A DNA stretch of 11,718 nucleotides from Bacteroidales bacterium (lineage in GTDB: Bacteria; Bacteroidota; Bacteroidia; Bacteroidales; Muribaculaceae). The DNA lies in contig SFMJ01000041.1 in the NCBI GenBank assembly GCA_004553095.1, positions 1 to 11,718 of the forward strand, given 5' to 3'. This document shows positions 5,513 to 11,718 of this stretch, one piece after another. A program made the translations under genes and the position numbers. Below the pieces are notes generated by a model. It was not told the origin of the DNA. It searched no databases and worked only from the letters and a program-made list of their open reading frames with translations. Each line of letters opens with the position of its first letter. Positions within the stretch are counted from its first letter, which is position 1.

Positions 5513-8500
5513 TTATTTGTTCTTTTCTTCGGCGAGCAGGCGCTGGTGATGCTTCTTGCGCTGGTTCTTAATTCCGTTGCCGGCAAATACACAGTAGAGC
5601 ACAGGCACGAAGAGCAATGTCAGAAGTGTCGAGAAGGTCAAACCTCCGATCACGGCTACACCCATCGGACGCCACATCTCGGCTCCCTCGCCTCGACCTA
5701 CTGCCATCGGCACCATACCCAGGATCGTGGTCAACGTGGTCATCACCACCGGACGAAGACGCGAGCGTCCTCCATCGATCACAGCTCGTCGTATCGACAT
5801 GCCGCGCTCGCGGTTCAATGTGATGTAGTCGATCAGCACGATTCCATTCTTCACCACAATACCGATCAGCATGATTGCTCCGATCATCGACATAATGTTC
5901 AGAGTATGTCCTGTTACAAAGAGGATGATGAAGACTCCCGAGAAGGCGAAGAGTAGCGAGGTCATGATGATGCCCGGATAGGTGAAGGATTCGAACTGTG
6001 CTGCCATCACGATGTAGACCAAGAGGATGATTAAGATGCCGAGCATTCCCAAGTCTCTGAAGGAGTCTTGCTGATCTTCATACGATCCCGACAATTCAAT
6101 TGAGATGCCGGAGGGTATCTCCATCTTGTCGATCTCTTTCTGTGCCGCTGTCACGATGTCGCTCATAGGCACGCCATCCACCACTGCCGATACTGTGATG
6201 ATACGTTCGCGGTCTTTGCGCTCGATGGTCGGCGGCGTGAAGCGTTCCACCACCGTGCCAAGCTCTTTGAGCTTGACTCCCTGGCCTGTCGTCTGGCTGT
6301 AGATCACGATGTTCTCGATGTCCGATATCTGTGTACGTGCGCCCGGCTCATACATCACTTTGATGTCGTATTCTTCGCCATCTTCACGGAATTGCGAGGC
6401 TGTCGCTCCATTGATTCGATTCCTCAGATAGTAGGCTGCCGTCTGCAAGGAGATGCCATACATCGACAACTTCTCGCGGTCGAAGTCTACCTGATATTCA
6501 GGCTGGTAGTCTGATCGAGAGATCGTGATGTCGGCTGTGCCCTTGATCTTGCTCAGAATCTGTTTCAGATTTTGTGCCACTTTGTCGGTCTCGTCAAAGT
6601 CGTAACCATAGATCTCGAAGTCAACCGTCGACTGGCCTCCCATGCCGGCTCCTTTTCCACCTCCCACCATTACCTGGACTTTCTTGAAGTCCGGAAATTG
6701 CTCGTCGATGTCTTTACGCATGCTCTCGGCGATCTCGGTGATGCCCCGCTTACGCTCGGTCACATTGGTGAGTCGGATGTTCATCGAGATGATGTGAGAA
6801 CCATTGTCCGACAGCGAGGCGTACGTATTGTCCGAACTTGCCGGACCGACTGTGTAGTTGCTCACCAGAATCTCAGGATATTTTGCCCTCCAGAGGGAGT
6901 CGAGGCGTGAGGTTACTTCTCGTGCATATTCTACACGTGAACCGATCGGCAATTCCAAGTTGACGCCTATACGCGAGTTGTCTTGGGTCGGCATAAACTC
7001 CGATCCTACTCCCTTGAGAAGTACGAATGAGCCTAAGAAGATGCCCATGCAGACTATGATTGTCACTCCTCGGTGGGTCACTACTTTACCCAAGAGTCCG
7101 GCATAGCCGTTGTCGAGCTTGTCGAGCGCTTTGAGCACCGGCGTATACCAGTTTTTCTTCTTCTCGCCATCGCCATCTTGCTTGCGAAGTCTCAGCCACT
7201 GGCTGCAGAGCATCGGTGTCAAGGAGAGGGCGCAGGTAGTGGAGATGATCATCATGATAGTCACCATCCAGCCCAACTGACGGAATAAGACACCGGTCAT
7301 ACCGGTCACCAAGGTCAAGGGGAAGAATACGGCGATAAGTGTCAATGTAGAGGCGATTACCGAGATTGCCACCTCGTTGGTGCCATGTACTGCCGCCTGC
7401 TTCGGATCTGCACCTCGCTCGATATGCGTCGTGACGTTCTCAAGCACAACTATCGCATCGTCCACCACCATACCAATCGAAATTGATAGCGCCGACAGGG
7501 AGATGATGTTCAGCGAGTTGCCCGTCGCAAAGAGGTAGATGAAGGAGGCAATCAGTGACACCGGGATGGTGATCACGATGATGATAGTAGCTCTCCATCT
7601 TCCCAAGAAGAGGAACACCACGAGCATCACGAAGAGCAACGCATACATCACGGTCTCCACCAGTGAGTTGATAGTGTTGCGGATATTGTCGGAGGTGTCG
7701 ACGATCACACCCAATTTTACGTCTGAAGGGAGTTTCTTCTGAAGCTCGGGAAGCATCTCCATCACTTTCTTGGAGATCTCCACGGAGTTGGCTCCCGACT
7801 GCTTCTGGATCACGATCATCGCACCCTCTTTGCCGTCGTTGTAGGTCTGTTGGGTCCGCTCTTCGAGCGAGTCTTCCACGCGCGCTACATCGCGAAGGTA
7901 GATGATCTTCCCACCATAGCTCCCCACAGGGATGTCTTTCAACTGGTCGGTCGATTCGAATTCTCCCTGCACACGCATGGCGTAGGTGTTCGAACCGATA
8001 TCAAATGATCCCCCCGGCACGTTGCGGTTCTCCGCTCCTATCACACTCGAGATCCCTTCGACGGTCAAATTGTATGCCTCGAGTCGTGAGGGATCCACAT
8101 ATACGTGCACCTCACGCTTCGGTGCACCCGAGATCGACACCGTGCCGACTCCATCCACACGTGCCAACGGGTTGGCTACGTTGTCGTCAAGTATCTTGTA
8201 GAGTCCCGGCATACTCTCGTTGGCTTGCACCGAAAGTAAGCAGATCGGGATCATGTCGGTCGAGAATTTGAAGATGATCGGATTGTTGGTGTCGTCAGGT
8301 AGCTGTGAGGATACCATGTCCAATTTGTCGCGTACGTCGTTGGTGAGTACGTCGATGTCATAACCAAATTCGAACTCTAAGGTGATCACTGAGGTGTTCT
8401 CTCTCGAGGTGGAGGAGATGTGCTTCAAGTGCTCCACCGAGTTCAGGGTGTTCTCCAAGGGCTTTGTTACGTTCTGCTCGATATCTTTCGCACTCGCTCC

Positions 8501-8656
8501 GGGATACATCGTGATCACCATAATCGTGTTGGTCTCGATGTCCGGAAAGAGGTCGATAGGCAGTTTTGCCAAGGAGAAAAGACCCAGGATTATCACCGTT
8601 ACAAAGCATAGCAACGTGGTGATAGGTCTTTTGACTGCTGATCCGTATAAACTCAT
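5513..8656 (-). CDS. RND multidrug efflux pump, inner-membrane subunit (AcrB/HAE1 type)
   Basis: This 1047-residue transporter exchanges protons for export of its substrate and is the inner-membrane engine of a tripartite efflux complex. It has the family's duplicated plan: TM1 at about 11-30, a large periplasmic loop to about 335, TM2-6 at about 335-485, TM7 at about 530-550, a second periplasmic loop to about 868, and TM8-12 to about 1025. The proton-relay residues are present: Asp399-Asp400 in GMVVDDAIVVLENV of TM4 and Lys936 in GIVVKNGIVLIDY of TM10. GSEFMPTQDNSRIGV at 551-565 is typical of this class. A glycine-rich loop lies at 664-674. The start codon overlaps the stop of the fusion-protein gene in ATGA, implying translational coupling. 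The sequence looks like the hydrophobic/amphiphilic (HAE1) class rather than metal pumps, but the substrate cannot be read from it. Confidence 0.96.
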   Translation of the reverse strand: MSLYGSAVKRPITTLLCFVTVIILGLFSLAKLPIDLFPDIETNTIMVITMYPGASAKDIEQNVTKPLENTLNSVEHLKHISSTSRENTSVITLEFEFGYDIDVLTNDVRDKLDMVSSQLPDDTNNPIIFKFSTDMIPICLLSVQANESMPGLYKILDDNVANPLARVDGVGTVSISGAPKREVHVYVDPSRLEAYNLTVEGISSVIGAENRNVPGGSFDIGSNTYAMRVQGEFESTDQLKDIPVGSYGGKIIYLRDVARVEDSLEERTQQTYNDGKEGAMIVIQKQSGANSVEISKKVMEMLPELQKKLPSDVKLGVIVDTSDNIRNTINSLVETVMYALLFVMLVVFLFLGRWRATIIIVITIPVSLIASFIYLFATGNSLNIISLSALSISIGMVVDDAIVVLENVTTHIERGADPKQAAVHGTNEVAISVIASTLTLIAVFFPLTLVTGMTGVLFRQLGWMVTIMMIISTTCALSLTPMLCSQWLRLRKQDGDGEKKKNWYTPVLKALDKLDNGYAGLLGKVVTHRGVTIIVCMGIFLGSFVLLKGVGSEFMPTQDNSRIGVNLELPIGSRVEYAREVTSRLDSLWRAKYPEILVSNYTVGPASSDNTYASLSDNGSHIISMNIRLTNVTERKRGITEIAESMRKDIDEQFPDFKKVQVMVGGGKGAGMGGQSTVDFEIYGYDFDETDKVAQNLKQILSKIKGTADITISRSDYQPEYQVDFDREKLSMYGISLQTAAYYLRNRINGATASQFREDGEEYDIKVMYEPGARTQISDIENIVIYSQTTGQGVKLKELGTVVERFTPPTIERKDRERIITVSAVVDGVPMSDIVTAAQKEIDKMEIPSGISIELSGSYEDQQDSFRDLGMLGILIILLVYIVMAAQFESFTYPGIIMTSLLFAFSGVFIILFVTGHTLNIMSMIGAIMLIGIVVKNGIVLIDYITLNRERGMSIRRAVIDGGRSRLRPVVMTTLTTILGMVPMAVGRGEGAEMWRPMGVAVIGGLTFSTLLTLLFVPVLYCVFAGNGIKNQRKKHHQRLLAEEKNK

Positions 8657-9714
8657 TTCGTTGCTATTTTAATTTTCTTGCCGTTGGCCAGCTTGGATTG
8701 TCCATTGATTACTACTTTCGAACCCGATTCGACGCCGGAGATCAATTCATATTCGTCGCCAAGACGCTGACCGAGTTCCACTTGCTTGTATGATACGGTG
8801 TTATCGGAGTTTACTACATATACGTAGTGGTTGCCCGATCCTTGCTGTTTTACGACTGCTTTGTCGGGTACTACAACGCGGTTGGCCTGTCCGAGGTTGA
8901 GGGTCACACGTCCGAACATGCCGGGCAGTACGCGATTGTCGTTGTTGGGAAGGGTGATCTCGACGCCGAAGGTGCGGCTCTGTGTATCGACAGTGGGCAT
9001 CACGGTGCTTACCACTCCCTTGAATTCTTCTTCACCGTAGGTGTCGAAGGTGATCACTGCCGGCATCCCTTTACGCACCTTGGGGAGGTCGCTCTCGGTC
9101 ACGTTGATCAGAATTTTCACCGGCTGTACGCGCGCCACTGTCACGATCGGCAGATTGCCGGTCATGTCGCCCGGATCATAGTTGCGGGCTATCACCACTC
9201 CCGATATCGGTGAGGTCAATACCGTGTTCTCACGGGCATTGCGAAGTGCGCGCTCGGCTTGAGCCAAGGTGTTGCGGGCGTTGGTGAGCTGTGTCTCCAT
9301 AGCATCAACATCCTGCTTTGTGCCCCCTCCTATCTTGTAGAGCTCCAAGGCGCGATTGTAGTTGATCTCGATGTTCTTCAGACTGGCACGGGCATTGTTC
9401 ACCTGTGTCTCATAGCTGAAGGTGTTGACATCATCGAGAAGTGCTATCTTCTGTCCTGCCGATACGCGCTGTCCCTCATCTACATAGATCTGCTTGATGC
9501 GGTTGGGGGTGTTGGCTGATATGTTGTTGATGATCTGTGCCTCTACTGTGGCTGTATAGTGCCCCAATTGGTCCACGACCCGACTTGACACTGTCTGTAC
9601 GTTTACCACAGGAATAGCCTCTTCTTTGGCTTGCTTAGTCTCTTGTTTGTCGCCCGAGCATGACACCATCGCCATCGCCGGGAGTAGTAGTGAATATAAA
9701 AGATATTTTTTCAT
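8653..9714 (-). CDS. RND efflux periplasmic adaptor (membrane-fusion) lipoprotein, AcrA-like
   Basis: This 353-residue protein links the inner-membrane pump to the outer-membrane channel. A lipoprotein signal ends at VSC with lipidated Cys19, followed by a charged, flexible segment (20-33). The usual domains follow: first lipoyl half-motif with VDEGQRVSAGQKIALLDD at 78-95, an alpha-helical hairpin at about 98-163, second lipoyl half with TSPISGVV at 167-174, a beta-barrel domain at about 198-275 including ESDLPKVRKGMPAVI, and a membrane-proximal domain at about 278-352. It begins 10 bases after the outer-membrane factor gene and ends in an ATGA overlap with the pump gene. The short hairpin is typical of this class. 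Substrate is unknown. Confidence 0.95.
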   Translation of the reverse strand: MKKYLLYSLLLPAMAMVSCSGDKQETKQAKEEAIPVVNVQTVSSRVVDQLGHYTATVEAQIINNISANTPNRIKQIYVDEGQRVSAGQKIALLDDVNTFSYETQVNNARASLKNIEINYNRALELYKIGGGTKQDVDAMETQLTNARNTLAQAERALRNARENTVLTSPISGVVIARNYDPGDMTGNLPIVTVARVQPVKILINVTESDLPKVRKGMPAVITFDTYGEEEFKGVVSTVMPTVDTQSRTFGVEITLPNNDNRVLPGMFGRVTLNLGQANRVVVPDKAVVKQQGSGNHYVYVVNSDNTVSYKQVELGQRLGDEYELISGVESGSKVVINGQSKLANGKKIKIATK

Positions 9715-9724
9715 GATTGATAAG

Positions 9725-11083
9725 TTATTTGCTTGTTGTTGTTCCGGTTATGCCGAGTGCCTCTTCTCTTCCCAAGAGGGTGTCTAGTTCGGAGGTCGAC
9801 ACTAAGTAGTTGTAGATGGATTGAAGGTAGCCCAATTGTGCCGAGGTGTTAGCCATCTCGCTGTCGCGCAAGTTGACGTAGGTGGCTGCTCCTACTTCAA
9901 AGCTCTTCTGCATAATCTCCAAGGCTTTCGATGCTTGGCGCATTCCCTCTTCGCTCGATTTGATCTGCTTCACCTCTTTGTCGATGTTGTCTAAGGCTAG
10001 TTCCACCTGCATGTTGAGCGATTTCTCCAAGTCTTGTCGCTGAAGCTCAAGCTCTTTGACCTGGATCTCTGCCTGACGAACTTTGGAGAACTTGCTGCCC
10101 CCGCTGAAGATCGGCACCGTAAGCCCTAAGGATACGTTGCTATAGGGATTGAAGGTGAGATTTTTCAAGGCGTTGCCATTGTTCATCGCCATCCAGTTCA
10201 TGTTATATTTTACTCCCAAGGTGGGCACCCATGCCATCTTCTGCACTGTTACGTTTTGCTTGGCAAGTTTCTGTGCTATATCCATCTGGCGAAGTGACGT
10301 GTTTTCACGCAGTGTCACGTCGCGCCCTAAGGCATAACCATACATATCGCGCTTCATGTCACTCAGTGTTACGTTGGGCATCACGCAGGCTGTGGCATCT
10401 ATGCCCATCAGTATCTTCAACTGGAGTTCACATTGCTTTACGGCGATGTCTGTTTGCAAGAGTTCCGGCTCGATGTTGCTCACCTGCACCGAACTTCTCA
10501 ATACATCATATTCCGAGGCTGTGCCTTGGTCGAATTTCTTCTTGTAGATGTCGGCATTGAAGACTGCCAAGTCGTAGTTCTGCTTTACGACCTTGCGCGA
10601 GTCGATGGCAAGCATCAGAGCGTAGTAGGCTTTGTTGATGTTGTTGACCAAGTCAAGGCGCGAGGCGCGCGATTCTTCCAAGGTCTTAAGTATCTGTGTG
10701 TCGCTCAGAGAGATACTCTTCCAGAGAGCTGCGTTGATGATCGGCATCGTTGCCTCAAATCCGAAGTTCCAGGTATTGTCCGTACCCATCTTGAAAGTCT
10801 GTGAGTTCATACTCACTGTCTGCAATTCGATGGTGCGCTGATATGCCCCGCTGAAGTCTATCGCCGGAAATAAGTTGGCTAATACCTCTTTCTTGGAGTA
10901 GTCCATTCGCTTTACTTCCAAGTCCGCTACCTTGATCGTCGGACTCTCCTGTAGCGCTATCGCTACACATTCTTCTCGACTGAGCCGCAATGTGTCGGTC
11001 GGCTCTGCCGCCATACTCACCGCTACTCCTGTCAGTACACTCATCAGTAGTGTAATGACGCTTTGAGTGATTTTCATTGTCAA
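9725..11083 (-). CDS. TolC-like outer-membrane efflux protein (OEP family)
   Basis: This 452-residue protein forms the outer-membrane duct of the efflux complex. A signal peptide runs to about residue 26 (hydrophobic core TLLMSVLTGVAVSMAA) and has no lipobox, so it is probably not a lipoprotein. The mature part shows the internal duplication of the TolC family: the half starting LRLSREECVAIAL (32-44) carries FDQGTASEYDVLRSSVQ at 184-200, and the half from about 252 carries FEVGAATYVNLRDSEM at 395-410; both sit on long helices. The beta-strand segments MPIINAALW (113-121) and LTVPIFSGG (321-329) fit the barrel strands. Met3 is an alternative start two codons in. The gene follows the TetR gene after 54 AT-rich bases in which I see no consensus promoter, and precedes the adaptor gene by 10. 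Confidence 0.94.
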   Translation of the reverse strand: MTMKITQSVITLLMSVLTGVAVSMAAEPTDTLRLSREECVAIALQESPTIKVADLEVKRMDYSKKEVLANLFPAIDFSGAYQRTIELQTVSMNSQTFKMGTDNTWNFGFEATMPIINAALWKSISLSDTQILKTLEESRASRLDLVNNINKAYYALMLAIDSRKVVKQNYDLAVFNADIYKKKFDQGTASEYDVLRSSVQVSNIEPELLQTDIAVKQCELQLKILMGIDATACVMPNVTLSDMKRDMYGYALGRDVTLRENTSLRQMDIAQKLAKQNVTVQKMAWVPTLGVKYNMNWMAMNNGNALKNLTFNPYSNVSLGLTVPIFSGGSKFSKVRQAEIQVKELELQRQDLEKSLNMQVELALDNIDKEVKQIKSSEEGMRQASKALEIMQKSFEVGAATYVNLRDSEMANTSAQLGYLQSIYNYLVSTSELDTLLGREEALGITGTTTSK

Positions 11084-11137
11084 GTTAATAATAAGTTGTT
11101 TTATTCGTGTTATTGTTTTTTTCTTTTTATCCGTTTT

Positions 11138-11718
11138 CTATTGATCGGTTGCTTCCATCTGCTCCAGCATCTCAAGTCCTTTGCTCGATACTATGTTGCG
11201 CAAAAAACCGCGCCCAATCACTATAAACACTTGGGATATCGTGATCTCCGGCGGGAAGAAGTCTTCCATCCGCTTGAGTGACTCTAATTGCACAAGCAGT
11301 ACTCTGATTTGTAGATCCAAGTCGATATTCTTGCGAAATACCCCCTGCATTATGCCTAAATGGATCACTTTCTTAAGCTGATTGACCACTTCTCCCTGAT
11401 AGCTCTCGTAGTCTATGCGAAGATGTCTGCACCGAACGTCCATGTCGCGTATAAAGTCGACACTCGCCGTCTCGTGGATCTTCGCTAAGTGGTTGGTCAA
11501 CTTATGCATCGCCTCTAACGCATTTGACGAGGAACGAAAGATTTCGTCGACCTCTTGCTTAGATTTCTCTGTATTGTATTCCAATACATGGCGGATCATG
11601 TCATCTTTGCTCCCGAATAGCTCATAAAGTGTACGCTTCGACATGTTTAGCGTCGACGCTACATAATCCATCGATGTGTGCGACGGACCTTTCTTTACGA
11701 TTATCTCCGAGATCGCTT
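11138..11718 (-). CDS. TetR/AcrR-family transcriptional regulator, 5' end outside the window
   Basis: The frame stays open to the right edge, so the ATG at 11671 is internal; 15 further residues read AISEIIVKKGPSHTS, giving 192 visible residues. Together they form the TetR DNA-binding domain: end of helix 1, then the helix-turn-helix DYVASTLNMSKRTLYELFGSK with its conserved Tyr-Glu-Leu-Phe segment. The remaining helical part would be the ligand-binding and dimer domain; it has no recognisable signature. Typical members have about 200-210 residues, so perhaps 10-20 are missing. The gene is the first visible of the efflux operon and is 54 bases upstream of the outer-membrane factor on the same strand, a common layout for an efflux repressor that also controls itself. 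The operator would lie beyond the window, so regulation is inferred. Confidence 0.92.
   Translation of the reverse strand, partial: AISEIIVKKGPSHTSMDYVASTLNMSKRTLYELFGSKDDMIRHVLEYNTEKSKQEVDEIFRSSSNALEAMHKLTNHLAKIHETASVDFIRDMDVRCRHLRIDYESYQGEVVNQLKKVIHLGIMQGVFRKNIDLDLQIRVLLVQLESLKRMEDFFPPEITISQVFIVIGRGFLRNIVSSKGLEMLEQMEATDQ

Noticed and set aside
5459..5956. Long plus-strand open frames, such as a 165-codon His-rich frame opposite the end of the pump gene
   Set aside because: They lie antisense to clear family-matching genes, have low-complexity or atypical composition, and resemble no family I know.
11084..11091. TTGACA on the minus strand just before the outer-membrane factor ATG, resembling a sigma-70 minus-35 box
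   Set aside because: It abuts the start codon, no matching minus-10 lies downstream outside the gene, and Bacteroidota use a different promoter form.
1..11718. Very frequent GATC and TCGATC words across the window
   Set aside because: They mostly arise from ATC isoleucine and GAT/TCG codons on the coding strand; no clustering at a site was seen.

Overview
The window looks like chromosomal DNA from a member of the Bacteroidales (phylum Bacteroidota). The evidence is the Bacteroidota-type PheS with a cysteine motif before its C-terminal catalytic motif, a TlpA-like lipoprotein with a DUF4369-like N-terminal part, a lipoprotein membrane-fusion subunit in the efflux operon, a small PII-like gene at the end of that operon, and a promoter of the Bacteroidota form TTTG-N19-TAnnTTTG (here TTTC-N19-TAAATTTG) in front of pheS. 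Base composition is near balanced in genes and AT-rich between them. I cannot resolve the genus.

Every gene I can support lies on the minus strand, so transcription runs from high to low coordinates; the plus-strand open frames are shadows. There are two blocks. Right block (11718 to 5204): a TetR-family regulator that runs off the right edge, then an outer-membrane factor, a periplasmic membrane-fusion lipoprotein, an inner-membrane RND pump and a small PII-like protein. Spacings are 54, 10, minus 4 (ATGA overlap) and 15 bases, so this reads as one tripartite efflux operon with its regulator first and a small accessory protein last. A hairpin followed by a T-run on the minus strand (5120-5165) closes it.

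Left block (5013 to 1): pheS has its own promoter (about 5042-5072), followed by nth (endonuclease III), tdk (thymidine kinase), a standalone iron-sulfur L-cysteine desulfidase/serine dehydratase-like enzyme, a TlpA-like thiol-disulfide lipoprotein, and the first 37 codons of a probable long-chain fatty acid-CoA ligase cut by the left edge. These are housekeeping or metabolic genes with gaps of 15-143 bases; they need not form one transcript.

No tRNA, rRNA, insertion sequence, CRISPR array or prophage gene is visible, and no gap exceeds 190 bases. The window is mostly ordinary chromosome. The observations most worth a second look are the PII-like protein tied to the RND pump, a 15-base direct repeat that duplicates the translation-initiation region of the desulfidase gene, the four-cysteine insertion in PheS, and the altered Walker A loop of thymidine kinase. 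I do not see a convincing new multi-gene system.
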